Source of the DNA: Pseudescherichia vulneris NBRC 102420
GTDB taxonomy: Bacteria; Pseudomonadota; Gammaproteobacteria; Enterobacterales; Enterobacteriaceae
DNA: 40,596 bases
Assembly (NCBI RefSeq): GCF_000759795.1
Contig: NZ_BBMZ01000001.1
Location: 1 to 40,596 of the forward strand
Reading direction: 5' to 3'
A program made the translations under genes and the position numbers. A model generated the notes under the pieces. It saw only the letters and a list, made by a program, of their open reading frames with translations. It searched no databases and was not told the DNA's origin. This document shows positions 9,687 to 18,334 of this stretch, piece by piece. Position 1 is the first letter of the stretch. Every line of letters begins with the position of its first letter.

Positions 9687-10757
9687 TTAAGCCAGACGTG
9701 CTGCCAGATGCCCACGCAGATGTTGGTTAATCTCACGCAGCAGCGCGTCAGTCGTCTCCCAGCTGATGCAGGCATCGGTCACGGAGACGCCATGTTTCAT
9801 ATCGCCGCGCGGCTGCTCGGACGATTGATTACCCTCATGAATATTACTCTCGATCATCAGGCCAATGATCGATCGGTTACCATCTTTGATTTGCGCCACA
9901 ACGGATTCAGCGACCGCAGGCTGGCGACGGTAATCTTTATTCGAGTTACCGTGGCTGCAGTCTACCATCAGGGCGGGCTTCAGGCCTGCCTGCATCATCT
10001 CTTTCTCGCACTGCGCCACGTCAGCCGGGCTGTAGTTCGGCGCTTTGCCGCCGCGCAGGATCACGTGTCCATCCGGGTTGCCCTGGGTTTGCAGCAGGCA
10101 CACCTGACCCGCCTGGTTGATACCGACAAAACGGTGCGGCATTGCCGCCGCGCGCATGGCGTTGATCGCCGTCGCCAGGCTACCGTCGGTGCCGTTCTTA
10201 AAGCCGACCGGCATGGAGAGGCCGGAGGCCATTTCACGGTGGGTCTGGGACTCGGTAGTGCGTGCGCCGATGGCCGACCAGCTAAAGAGATCGCCCAGGT
10301 ACTGCGGGCTGTTGGGATCCAGCGCTTCGGTTGCCAGCGGCAGGCCCATGCTGACCAGCTCCACCAGCAGGCTACGGGCAATTTTCAGCCCGGTTTCGAC
10401 ATCAAACGAACCATCCATATGTGGATCGTTAATCAACCCTTTCCAGCCAACGGTGGTACGGGGTTTTTCAAAATAGACGCGCATGACCAGGTAGAGGCTA
10501 TCGCTGACCTCCTCGGCAAGGGCTTTAAAGCGGTGAGCGTACTCAATGGCCGCCTGCGGATCGTGAATGGAGCACGGCCCGCACACTACCAGCAAACGCG
10601 GATCGCGCCCGGCAATGATATCGGAGATAGTCTGACGCGATTGCGAGATCTGCGCCTCCTGCTCTGCCGTCAGCGGAAACTCCGCCTTCAGGCGTTCCGG
10701 AGTGATTAAAACCTGCTCGTCGGCGATATGGACATTATTCAGCGCGTCTTTTTGCAT
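9687..10757 (-). CDS. aroF: AroF tyrosine-sensitive DAHP synthase
   Basis: Condenses phosphoenolpyruvate with erythrose 4-phosphate to DAHP, the first step of the shikimate pathway. The 356 residues align end to end with E. coli AroF, the tyrosine-inhibited isozyme, including its MQKDALNN start. Class I signature segments are visible: VCGPCSIHD, the KPRTTVGWKG loop, and DCSHGNSNKD. The identification as AroF rather than AroG/AroH is supported by linkage to tyrA and by TyrR boxes at the promoter. Confidence 0.98.
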   Translation of the reverse strand: MQKDALNNVHIADEQVLITPERLKAEFPLTAEQEAQISQSRQTISDIIAGRDPRLLVVCGPCSIHDPQAAIEYAHRFKALAEEVSDSLYLVMRVYFEKPRTTVGWKGLINDPHMDGSFDVETGLKIARSLLVELVSMGLPLATEALDPNSPQYLGDLFSWSAIGARTTESQTHREMASGLSMPVGFKNGTDGSLATAINAMRAAAMPHRFVGINQAGQVCLLQTQGNPDGHVILRGGKAPNYSPADVAQCEKEMMQAGLKPALMVDCSHGNSNKDYRRQPAVAESVVAQIKDGNRSIIGLMIESNIHEGNQSSEQPRGDMKHGVSVTDACISWETTDALLREINQHLRGHLAARLA

Positions 10758-10823
10758 GATGGCGATCCTGGTCGTTCGTTGCGATAGTCTTTAGCGATAG
10801 TGTTCTCAGCAGAGAGTAACCTA

Positions 10824-10851
10824 ACAGTATCACAACCGGTAAAGATTTCAA
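10824..10851 (-). promoter_or_regulatory. Promoter of aroF-tyrA
   Basis: On the minus strand TTGAAA (10846-10851), a 16-base spacer and TACTGT (10824-10829) form a sigma-70 promoter about 70 bases before aroF. A TyrR box overlaps its -35 region. Confidence 0.7.
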
Positions 10852-10855
10852 TCCA
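10838..10855 (-). promoter_or_regulatory. Weak TyrR box overlapping the aroF -35
   Basis: GGTAAA-N6-AATCCA matches the TyrR palindrome at 8 of 12 positions, covers the -35 box, and is 5 bases from the strong box. This is the spacing of paired strong and weak boxes. It is credible mainly because of that position. Confidence 0.5.
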
Positions 10856-10860
10856 TAATA

Positions 10861-10878
10861 CGTACATAATTGTTTACA
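10861..10878 (-). promoter_or_regulatory. Strong TyrR box of aroF
   Basis: The 18-mer CGTACA-N6-TTTACA matches the TyrR palindrome TGTAAA-N6-TTTACA at 10 of 12 defined positions and lies just upstream of the aroF -35 box. E. coli aroF is repressed by TyrR with tyrosine through three boxes. Confidence 0.75.
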
Positions 10879-10913
10879 TTACCCCTTAAAATGCAATTTA
10901 ATTGCGCTTTTTA

Positions 10914-10931
10914 TGTAAACAAAAATGCACA
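10914..10931 (-). promoter_or_regulatory. Upstream TyrR box of aroF
   Basis: TGTAAA-N6-TGCACA matches 10 of 12 positions of the TyrR palindrome and lies 53 bases from the strong box, about five helical turns away. That fits the distal third box known in E. coli aroF. It also lies about 60-75 bases before yfiL, so it could affect that gene too. Confidence 0.6.
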
Positions 10932-10988
10932 CCGAGCAACCTGACGGCAACCAGGCTACGCTTTAATAACAGAAAAAGGAGCACGATA

Positions 10989-11363
10989 ATGAAACCTGGA
11001 ATGTACGCACTCTTAGCCATTCTGCTGTCTGGCTGCTCGGTTGAACCCTATACACACGCTCCCACATGGACCGGCACCGACTGGTACAGCACCGGGAAAG
11101 ACGACGCCCTCTCTGGCGCGGTGGTCAAAGAGAACAGCGTCCTGGCTGCTCTGCACAATGACGCCAACGTCGATCGAAACCGCTATTTACAAGGCTATAA
11201 GGCAGGCCTGAAAAGGATTTGTCACGACGATTTTCTCTATGCCTGGGGTCGTGCGGGTAAAATCTATCCAGCCGGCTGCGACACGCAGGAGAGCGCCGCC
11301 CAGCTGCGTAGCGCCTGGCAAGCAGGTATGGACGAAGGCACCCGCGACGCCGTTCTCAATTAA
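10989..11363 (+). CDS. yfiL: YfiL-like DUF2799 lipoprotein
   Basis: A small probable lipoprotein of unknown function, 124 residues. The signal peptide ends in lipobox LSGC (lipidated Cys16), followed by VEPYTHAPTW, a segment closely resembling E. coli YfiL. The frame is open for 29 more codons upstream, but the chosen ATG has AAGGAG 7 bases before it and gives a proper signal sequence. Three cysteines occur in all: the lipidated one and two in the mature body (RICHDD, AGCDT). As in E. coli it stands between aroF and the yfiN cluster, but the yfiR gene that normally follows is missing. Confidence 0.85.
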   Translation: MKPGMYALLAILLSGCSVEPYTHAPTWTGTDWYSTGKDDALSGAVVKENSVLAALHNDANVDRNRYLQGYKAGLKRICHDDFLYAWGRAGKIYPAGCDTQESAAQLRSAWQAGMDEGTRDAVLN

Positions 11364-11509
11364 CTGCCGAAATATTATTCAATCTGTGAATAAGTCGAGA
11401 TCACCCCTGGTCTATCCAGGGTAATATAACCACGATCTTAACAGGGGATATGCAGGTAAACGCTGTTTTTCTGCTACGTGTAATTATCAGCCGTCGTTGC
11501 GGGGAAATA

Positions 11510-12721
11510 ATGATGAATAGGGATCTTTCACGGCCAACTTTTAAGCGTACCCTACGTAGAATCAATATTATTAACGTGATTATTACGATGACGCTGGTTT
11601 GGTTTCTTATCTCCGTCACGTCGGTACTGACGTTAAAGCAGTATGCCCTACGTAACTTAGAGCTGACGGGCGCGACCATGAGCCGCAATCTGGAGTTTGC
11701 CCTCGCCCGCCATGATGCGGCCGCCGCTGCCGATACGCTCTCTACGCTTGGCCAGCGGGGGCTCTATAGCGCGGCCGAGGTACGCGATGCAAAACAGCAT
11801 GTCGTGGCAGGCTGGTCTTCGATGCCGAAGAGCAGCTATGACAAAGCCAGCGATCTCATCCGCCGGGGACTGCTTCCCGAACCGGTTAGGCAGCCGATCG
11901 TGCACGACGGTACACAGATCGGCGAGCTGCATCTGACGGCCCAGGCCAGCCTGATTGGCCACTTTATTCTGCTCTCCCTCGGCGTCCTGACCGGATCTAT
12001 CCTCTTTGCCTCCGCCGTGGCGCTCGCCATCAGTCGCTATCTGCATAACGGCGTGTTCAACGCTCTGCAAAATATCACTGACGTGGTGCATGACGTGCGG
12101 ACCTACCGCAACTTTTCTCGTCGCGTCGCCGACGAGCGTATTGACGAGTTTCATCGCTTTGGTCAGGACTTTAACAGCCTGCTGGATGAGATGGAGGAGT
12201 GGCAGCTGAGCTTACAGGCGCGCAATGCCCTGCTCCTGCGTACCGCCCTGCACGATCCGCTGACCGGACTGGCTAACCGTGCCGCGTTTCGCAACGCCAT
12301 CGCTGCCCTGATGAAGGATGACGCCGCCCAACGCTGCTCGGCGCTGCTGTTTCTTGATGGTGATAACTTCAAGTACATTAACGACACATGGGGGCACGCC
12401 GTCGGCGACAGCGTCCTGATTGAGGTGGCGAAAAGGTTATCCGCCTTTGGCGGCAAGCAGCATATGGCCTACCGTCTCGGCGGAGATGAGTTTGCCATGA
12501 TCCTGACCGGCGTGCATACCGAACATGAGGTAAAGCGTCTCACAGGCGCGCTGGTCCAGCAGTTCTATCATCCTTTCGATCTGCATAACGGCTCTACCAC
12601 CATGATGACCCTCAGCATTGGCTATGCGCTGGCATGGGAGCACGCCAGCGCCGAAAGCCTGCTGGAGCTGGCGGACAAAAATATGTACAAGGTCAAGCAG
12701 CGCCAATCAAAGACGCCCTGA
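11510..12721 (+). CDS. yfiN: YfiN/DgcN membrane diguanylate cyclase
   Basis: Makes cyclic di-GMP from GTP, favouring adhesion over motility; in E. coli DgcN also acts in stress-induced division arrest. The 403 residues show TM1 (about 20-43), a periplasmic CHASE8-like sensor (about 44-148), TM2 (about 150-175), HAMP, and a GGDEF domain with the catalytic motif intact in YRLGGDEFAM (near 324-328). I see no RxxD inhibitory site in the usual place before it. A GGGGA site precedes two adjacent ATGs (11510, 11513); the first matches the E. coli MM start. In relatives the periplasmic YfiR represses this enzyme and YfiB relieves it; neither gene is here. The 3' end overlaps the convergent PepSY gene by 15 bases. 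Upstream, at 11405-11421, is a 6-bp hairpin without a T-tract. Confidence 0.92.
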   Translation: MMNRDLSRPTFKRTLRRINIINVIITMTLVWFLISVTSVLTLKQYALRNLELTGATMSRNLEFALARHDAAAAADTLSTLGQRGLYSAAEVRDAKQHVVAGWSSMPKSSYDKASDLIRRGLLPEPVRQPIVHDGTQIGELHLTAQASLIGHFILLSLGVLTGSILFASAVALAISRYLHNGVFNALQNITDVVHDVRTYRNFSRRVADERIDEFHRFGQDFNSLLDEMEEWQLSLQARNALLLRTALHDPLTGLANRAAFRNAIAALMKDDAAQRCSALLFLDGDNFKYINDTWGHAVGDSVLIEVAKRLSAFGGKQHMAYRLGGDEFAMILTGVHTEHEVKRLTGALVQQFYHPFDLHNGSTTMMTLSIGYALAWEHASAESLLELADKNMYKVKQRQSKTP

Positions 12722-14101
12722 CTCCTGTTCCGGCTGCAATGGTGCAGCGCTGGCCCGACGCCAGCGCACAATATCGACAGCAATAAACAGCAGCAGGCTG
12801 ATGCCCAGTACCGGTAGCGCCAGCCCAATCAGTAGGGCAAGGATCAGGGTAATTATCCGTTCTCCCCTGCCGAGCGCCAGCCAGCTCTGCATCAGCGTTT
12901 GCACTGGGCTCATGCCGCCCTGCGCCGGACGGCGGATCCACCACAGCCGATAGCCCACCACGATGCTCACGCACAGCGCACTGCCAAACAGGATCAGCGC
13001 CAGCTGGTTTGGCAGGCCGAACAGCACACCCATATGGAAATCGACGCCCCAGCGGGTCAGCTTCGCCATCAGCGGGAAGTCAGCAAAGCGCGTCTGGTCG
13101 ATCGCGGTCATGGTGTGACCATCGATCGCTACGGCATCAACCTGCGTGGGCCAGGCCCGGTCGATCTCCGTGACCGTCCACGCCTGGTCTGCACTGCGCG
13201 GCGGGCGGATCTCAAGACGGGAAGCATTGATGCCGGTCTGGCGGGCTACCTGCAATACCTCATCATACTGCACGCTGTCGGCATCGCTCTCCGCCATCGG
13301 CATCGTCATTCCCTCATGGTGCTCATGATGGGCATGATGTTCCGCATGGGGATCGGCTGGCTGGGCGGCTCCGTGCAGTTGGGTATTCACCTGCGGCGTC
13401 ATCCAGCCCAGCGCCGCGCGCATTTTATCAACGTTACCTCCCGCCCACTGAGACCAGGTCAAACCGGTCGCGGAGAAGAGCAGCATGCCTGCCAGCAGCA
13501 CCCAGCCCAGGCTCACGTGCAGGCGACGGCTGTTCTGCACCCGATTGTTAATCCGTCGTTTGGGCCGGGTGAACCACCACAGCGCAATGCCGCCGAGGGC
13601 AGCAATCCACATCCATGACGCCGCCAGCTCGCTATAGAGTCGCCCGACATCGCCGAGCAGCAGGGAACGGTGCAGATAATCGATAGTCTGGCGCAGAGGC
13701 AGAATGCCACTGGTGCCATAGACGGTCATATCGCCTTTTACCGCCAGGGTCACGGGATCGATAAAGATAGCCCGGTTCTCCGAGACGCCAAGCTGCGGAT
13801 CGGCAAACATTACCCGCGTCGTCTCCCCGTTGATAAGCCCAGGGCGGACAGCGTGCAGACGCAGCGTTCCGCCGGTCACCCGCTCGGCCACCGCGATCTG
13901 CTCGGCCAGCGGCTGATGCTCACCGGTAACGGTGCCGTAGAGCGCATCGTGATAGAGCGCGTTCTCCAGCTGTGGCGTGGCCACATAGAGCGTCCCGCTG
14001 AGGGCGGCGATAAAGATAAACGGGCCAACAAAGAGACCGATATAGAAATGGAGGCGTCGCAGCAGGTTTACCCATGCCGCGCGCGAAGTGCAGGTAGTCA
14101 T
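12707..14101 (-). CDS. PepSY-associated transmembrane protein with His/Met-rich loop
   Basis: A 464-residue inner-membrane protein of the PepSY-associated TM family, often linked with metal or siderophore reduction. TM1 is near 17-39, a second near 155-180, a third after the arginine-rich cytoplasmic turn near 195-215, and two or more C-terminal (near 345-370 and 395-430). A periplasmic stretch near 246-268 is very rich in His, Glu and Met (HAEHHAHHEHHEG, MTMPM), which suggests binding of copper or a similar metal. The start was chosen at MTTCTS because AGGA lies 6 bases upstream. It follows the DUF2946-type gene by 56 bases containing a 6-bp hairpin (14133-14148) and is probably cotranscribed. 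Substrate and electron route are unknown. Confidence 0.85.
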   Translation of the reverse strand: MTTCTSRAAWVNLLRRLHFYIGLFVGPFIFIAALSGTLYVATPQLENALYHDALYGTVTGEHQPLAEQIAVAERVTGGTLRLHAVRPGLINGETTRVMFADPQLGVSENRAIFIDPVTLAVKGDMTVYGTSGILPLRQTIDYLHRSLLLGDVGRLYSELAASWMWIAALGGIALWWFTRPKRRINNRVQNSRRLHVSLGWVLLAGMLLFSATGLTWSQWAGGNVDKMRAALGWMTPQVNTQLHGAAQPADPHAEHHAHHEHHEGMTMPMAESDADSVQYDEVLQVARQTGINASRLEIRPPRSADQAWTVTEIDRAWPTQVDAVAIDGHTMTAIDQTRFADFPLMAKLTRWGVDFHMGVLFGLPNQLALILFGSALCVSIVVGYRLWWIRRPAQGGMSPVQTLMQSWLALGRGERIITLILALLIGLALPVLGISLLLFIAVDIVRWRRASAAPLQPEQESGRL

Positions 14102-14157
14102 ACTTTTCCTTTTTTTAGGTAAAAAGTTGCTGGTACGCCGGGGCGTACAGGAAATTT

Positions 14158-14589
14158 TTAGAGGGAAAAAGCAGACAGGCGCGGCGGCGCGCGGGTATCG
14201 GGGCAGAGCCAGGGGAAGAAGTGCCAGTGGCAGACGGTGGGCCGCGGTGGCGTTATGCGCAGCCTGAGCAGCACGCCACAGAGCAGAACGATAAGCGCAA
14301 GGATCACGCCTGGCACATGCGCTAGCAGCACGCAGTAGCCGCATGCCTCGGCATGGTCGACCGGCATGCTTTGCGATGCGGGCGAATGTTCAGGCATCGC
14401 ATGATGCTCCGGCATGACGTGATGCTCAGGCATCATCGACATCTCGTGGTGCATGCCAGGCATCGCGCTCATGGGATCTTTTTGCAGCGCAACGGAGATC
14501 AGTGGTGCAATCACGATCAGCAGGATCGCAAACAGCGCGGTCAATGCCGCTGCGCGTTTCCATGTTGAGTGATGCATCAGGTTAGCCAC
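14158..14589 (-). CDS. DUF2946-type membrane protein, His/Met-rich
   Basis: A 143-residue protein with a membrane segment near residues 10-32, then a periplasmic stretch (about 40-70) with repeated MPEHH units and MPGMHHEMSMM, then DHAEACGYCVLL (CxxC near 82-85) and a second membrane segment near 88-110. The CGYC-in-helix pattern is that of DUF2946 proteins, which occur next to copper-linked TonB receptors in Pseudomonas. The GTG start has GGAGGG 3-4 bases upstream; the alternative ATG at 14577 has no well-placed site. It is probably the first gene of an operon with the PepSY protein, acting together on copper; this is inferred. Confidence 0.75.
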   Translation of the reverse strand: MANLMHHSTWKRAAALTALFAILLIVIAPLISVALQKDPMSAMPGMHHEMSMMPEHHVMPEHHAMPEHSPASQSMPVDHAEACGYCVLLAHVPGVILALIVLLCGVLLRLRITPPRPTVCHWHFFPWLCPDTRAPPRLSAFSL

Positions 14590-14612
14590 TAGCCCTCCGG
14601 TCGAGAGCAGAC

Positions 14613-14642
14613 ATTGTAAAGGATTTATAACGCAGGAGTTAA
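14613..14642 (-). promoter_or_regulatory. Putative promoter of the DUF2946-PepSY operon
   Basis: On the minus strand TTAACT (14637-14642), an 18-base spacer and TACAAT (14613-14618) lie just after the rplS terminator and 24 bases before the DUF2946 start. I see no clear metal-regulator palindrome. Confidence 0.5.
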
Positions 14643-14660
14643 CAGATCGCGCGCGCAGGT

Positions 14661-14699
14661 ATAAAAAAAGGGGCCAGCCCACAGGCCAGCCCCTTTTTA
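14661..14699 (-). terminator. Terminator of the rpsP-rplS operon
   Basis: Minus-strand stem with GGGGC/GCCCC and an inner GCC/GGC helix, flanked by A-rich and T-rich runs and followed by seven T. It starts about 24 bases after the rplS stop. The A-run on the other side could also let it work on plus-strand transcripts. Confidence 0.85.
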
Positions 14700-14722
14700 T
14701 CAGGATGTCGCGAAAGCGAATC

Positions 14723-15073
<351 letters not shown>

Positions 15074-15110
15074 TTAATCTCTTATCCTGGGTAAACTGAT
15101 ATTTGGAGGC

Positions 15111-15878
15111 TTACGCCATCCCATCATGTATTTGCTGCTGTTGTGCGTGCTCTTTTCGGAACTCCGCCAGCAGCTTTGCTTGCTCTTCAGTCAGAGCCAG
15201 GTTTTCCAGAAGTTCAGGTCTTCTAAGCCAGGTGCGGCCCAGCGACTGCTTCAGACGCCAGCGACGTATCTCGGCATGGTTACCCGACAGCAGAACTGCC
15301 GGCACCTCCATGCCTTCTAACACCTCAGGACGGGTATAGTGTGGACAGTCCAGCAACCCATCGGCAAAGGAATCTTCCGTTGCCGAAGCTTCATGCCCCA
15401 GTACGCCTGGAATAAACCGGGCAACCGAGTCAATCAGCGTCATTGCTGGTAACTCACCACCGCTGAGCACGTAATCGCCGATAGACCACTCTTCGTCGAC
15501 TTCGGTTTGGATCACACGCTCATCGACCCCTTCGTAGCGCCCGCACACCAGAATCATTTTCTGATTCGTTGCCAGTTCGCTCACGCCCGCTTGATCAAGC
15601 TTGCGTCCCTGAGGTGACAGATAGATCACCTTTGCGCCCTCACCCGCCGCGGCTTTCGCTGCGTGGATGGCATCCCGCAAGGGTTGAACCATCATAAGCA
15701 TCCCCGGTCCGCCGCCGTAAGGACGATCGTCCACGGTACGGTGCCGGTCATGAGCGAAGTCACGCGGACTCCAGCTCTGGATGCTCAGCAGGCCATTTTT
15801 AACGGCCCGGCCAGTTACCCCGTAATCGGTAATGGCGCGAAACATGTCAGGAAACAGGCTAACTATACCAATGAACAC
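15111..15878 (-). CDS. trmD: TrmD tRNA (guanine-37-N1)-methyltransferase
   Basis: Methylates G37 of tRNAs reading CNN codons, using S-adenosylmethionine, which prevents +1 frameshifts. The 255 residues show the SPOUT fold signatures: an N-terminal [13 protein letters not shown], the deep trefoil-knot segment [13 protein letters not shown] and [13 protein letters not shown], and a C-terminal RNA-binding part. It is the third gene of the rpsP operon, 43 bases after rimM. Confidence 0.98.
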   Translation of the reverse strand: MFIGIVSLFPDMFRAITDYGVTGRAVKNGLLSIQSWSPRDFAHDRHRTVDDRPYGGGPGMLMMVQPLRDAIHAAKAAAGEGAKVIYLSPQGRKLDQAGVSELATNQKMILVCGRYEGVDERVIQTEVDEEWSIGDYVLSGGELPAMTLIDSVARFIPGVLGHEASATEDSFADGLLDCPHYTRPEVLEGMEVPAVLLSGNHAEIRRWRLKQSLGRTWLRRPELLENLALTEEQAKLLAEFRKEHAQQQQIHDGMA

Positions 15879-15921
15879 AAGCCAATCCCCATCGTGCCGT
15901 GCCTACCGTTTATCCGGAGGT

Positions 15922-16458
15922 TTAAAAACCAGGATCCCAATCTACTTCGATTGTACGAGTAGTGAGATCGACATTCTTGATAACCTGTCCATCGAGGAAC
16001 GGAACCAGCCGCTCCTTGATACCAAACGCATCTTTCAGGTTTGCCTTAATGACGAGAACGTCATTTGACCCGGTTTCCATCATGTCGATGACTTTCCCCA
16101 GGGCATAGCCTTCTGTGGTTACTACCTGGCAGCCCATAAGGTCTTTCCAGTAGTAGTCACCCTCAGAAAGCGGCGGCAACTGCGACGAATCCACGACAAT
16201 TTCACAATTAGTCAGCGCATTCGCGGCATCACGGTCATCAATGCCTTTCAGCTTAATGACGATGTCCTGATTGTGGTGACGCCAGCTTTCCAGCTCGACC
16301 ATCTGCCACTTACCGGCCTTCTGGATAAACCAGGGCTGGTAATCAAAAATGCTTTCAGCGTCTTCAGTGGAGGAAAACACTCTGAGCCAACCACGGATCC
16401 CGTAGCAAGAACCCATTTTTCCCAATACGATCGGTTCAACAGGTGCTTTAATGCTCAT
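15922..16458 (-). CDS. rimM: RimM 16S rRNA processing / 30S maturation factor
   Basis: Assembly factor that binds S19 and helps mature the 30S head. The protein has an N-terminal RimM domain (about 8-95, with [17 protein letters not shown]) and a C-terminal PRC-barrel (about 100-175). Two ATGs (16461, 16458) and a GTG (16467) lie together. The GGTGG ribosome site is 5 bases from the ATG at 16458, so I use that start: 178 residues, against 182 in E. coli. The N-terminal few residues differ from E. coli, as is common in this protein. It follows rpsP by 18 bases. Confidence 0.95.
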   Translation of the reverse strand: MSIKAPVEPIVLGKMGSCYGIRGWLRVFSSTEDAESIFDYQPWFIQKAGKWQMVELESWRHHNQDIVIKLKGIDDRDAANALTNCEIVVDSSQLPPLSEGDYYWKDLMGCQVVTTEGYALGKVIDMMETGSNDVLVIKANLKDAFGIKERLVPFLDGQVIKNVDLTTRTIEVDWDPGF

Positions 16459-16476
16459 CATGACCACCGTGACAGA

Positions 16477-16785
<309 letters not shown>

Positions 16786-16787
16786 TT

Positions 16788-16823
16788 AAAAGCCCGAAAA
16801 TTTTACTCGTTTCGGGGCAAAAA
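16788..16823 (-). terminator. Terminator-like hairpin after ffh
   Basis: The minus strand carries GCCCCGAAA and TTTCGGGC around a 10-base loop, followed by TTTTAAT, 17 bases after the ffh stop codon. It fits an ffh terminator of moderate strength. The same bases also contain the likely rpsP promoter. Confidence 0.6.
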
Positions 16824-16827
16824 GCAA
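16800..16827 (-). promoter_or_regulatory. Putative promoter of the rpsP operon
   Basis: Minus-strand TTGCTT (16822-16827), a 16-base spacer and TAAAAT (16800-16805). The -10 sits in the loop and 3' arm of the ffh terminator hairpin. The -35 matches consensus only in TTG. Confidence 0.45.
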
Positions 16828-16839
16828 TCTCTAAAGCGA

Positions 16840-18204
16840 CTAACGCTTTGGAAAACCGGATGGCGGCATCATCCCTTTCATGCTACGCATCATTTTTGCC
16901 ATCCCGCCTTTCTTCATCTTTTTCATCATGCGCTGCATGTCATCGAACTGCTTCAGCAGACGGTTTACGTCCTGCACCTGCATGCCGCAGCCTGCCGCGA
17001 TACGACGCTTGCGGGAGCCTTTGATGATGTCCGGGTTGGCGCGCTCTTTCAGCGTCATCGAGTTGATGATCGCTTCCATACGCACCAGAACCTTGTCGTC
17101 CATCTGGGATTTCACGTTGTCCGGCAGCTGGCCCATGCCCGGCAGCTTGCCCATCAGGCTGGCCATGCCGCCCATGTTCTTCATCTGCTTGAGCTGCTCA
17201 AGGAAGTCGGTGAGGTCAAAGCCGTCGCCCTTCTTCAGCTTGTTCGCCAGCTTCTCTGCCTGCGCGCGGTCTACCTTGCTCTCGATATCTTCGATCAGCG
17301 ACAGCACGTCGCCCATGCCGAGGATACGGGAGGCAATACGATCCGGGTGGAACGGCTCCAGCGCGTCGGTTTTTTCACCCACGCCGAGGAACTTGATCGG
17401 CTTGCCGGTGATATGACGAATAGAGAGGGCCGCACCGCCGCGGGCGTCGCCGTCAACCTTAGTCAGCACTACGCCGGTCAGCGGCAGCGCTTCGTTGAAC
17501 GCCTTCGCCGTATTGGCGGCGTCCTGGCCGGTCATGGCATCGACGACGAACAGCGTCTCTACCGGGTTAATGGCGGCGTGGACGTGTTTGATCTCGTCCA
17601 TCATTGCTTCGTCAACGTGCAGACGACCGGCGGTATCCACCAGCAGCACGTCGTAGAACTTCAGCTTCGCCTCTTTCAGCGCCGCGTTAACGATATCAAC
17701 CGGCTTCTGGGCAACGTCGGACGGGAAGAAATCGACGCCGACCTGCTGGGCCAGCGTCTCAAGCTGCTTGATCGCCGCCGGGCGATAGACGTCGGCGGAA
17801 ACCACCAGCACCTTCTTCTTGTGCTTCTCGCGCAGGAACTTACCCAGCTTACCGACGCTGGTGGTTTTACCCGCACCCTGCAGGCCTGCCATCAGCACGA
17901 CCGCAGGCGGCTGTGCGGCCAGGTTAAGTACCTGGTTCTCTTCGCCCATCGCCGCAACCAGCTCGCCGCGTACGATTTTGACGAACTCCTGACCCGGGGT
18001 CAGGCTCTTGTTCACTTCATGACCAACCGATTTTTCTTTTACGCGGTTAATGAACTCGCGTACAACCGGCAGGGCGACGTCCGCTTCCAGCAGTGCCATT
18101 CGCACTTCGCGCAGCGTCTCTTTGATGTTCTCTTCGGTGAGGCGTCCACGGCCACTGATATTGCGCAACGAGCGCGACAGACGATCGGTTAAATTATCAA
18201 ACAT
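16840..18204 (-). CDS. ffh: Ffh signal recognition particle protein
   Basis: SRP54 homologue that binds 4.5S RNA and hydrophobic signal sequences on ribosomes and docks with FtsY. The 454 residues comprise the N domain (about 1-85), the GTPase G domain with GLQGAGKTT (near 105-113), DTAGR and TKVDG, and the methionine-rich M domain (about 325-454) with long runs of Met and Lys at the C-terminus. The length is one residue more than in E. coli. It is monocistronic, with an extended -10 promoter and a terminator-like hairpin behind it. Confidence 0.98.
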   Translation of the reverse strand: MFDNLTDRLSRSLRNISGRGRLTEENIKETLREVRMALLEADVALPVVREFINRVKEKSVGHEVNKSLTPGQEFVKIVRGELVAAMGEENQVLNLAAQPPAVVLMAGLQGAGKTTSVGKLGKFLREKHKKKVLVVSADVYRPAAIKQLETLAQQVGVDFFPSDVAQKPVDIVNAALKEAKLKFYDVLLVDTAGRLHVDEAMMDEIKHVHAAINPVETLFVVDAMTGQDAANTAKAFNEALPLTGVVLTKVDGDARGGAALSIRHITGKPIKFLGVGEKTDALEPFHPDRIASRILGMGDVLSLIEDIESKVDRAQAEKLANKLKKGDGFDLTDFLEQLKQMKNMGGMASLMGKLPGMGQLPDNVKSQMDDKVLVRMEAIINSMTLKERANPDIIKGSRKRRIAAGCGMQVQDVNRLLKQFDDMQRMMKKMKKGGMAKMMRSMKGMMPPSGFPKR

Positions 18205-18267
18205 TGTCTTTCACCTGGGGTGGAAACGGTTGGCCGCCTGAGCGACACATAAATACGATTTTGCGGC

Positions 18268-18276
18268 AGTATAACA
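18268..18276 (-). promoter_or_regulatory. Extended -10 promoter of ffh
   Basis: On the minus strand TGTTATACT carries a TG one base before TATACT, an extended -10 element. The matching -35 position (TCACAA) is poor. The expected start is near 18261, giving a leader of about 57 bases. Confidence 0.55.
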
Positions 18277-18306
18277 TGAAGCCGCTGTTGTTGTGATGTC
18301 AGGGTA

Positions 18307-18334
18307 GTGATGCAACGGTTGTGATGCAACGGTT
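18307..18334. repeat. Perfect 14-bp tandem duplication
   Basis: GTGATGCAACGGTT occurs twice without a gap (18307-18320 and 18321-18334) in the ffh-ypjD divergent region. The end of the second copy runs into the likely ypjD -35 box. Confidence 0.85.

Noticed and set aside
11405-11421. Terminator between yfiL and yfiN
   Set aside because: The 6-bp hairpin CCCTGG/CCAGGG has no T-run after it on either strand, so it does not support a terminator.
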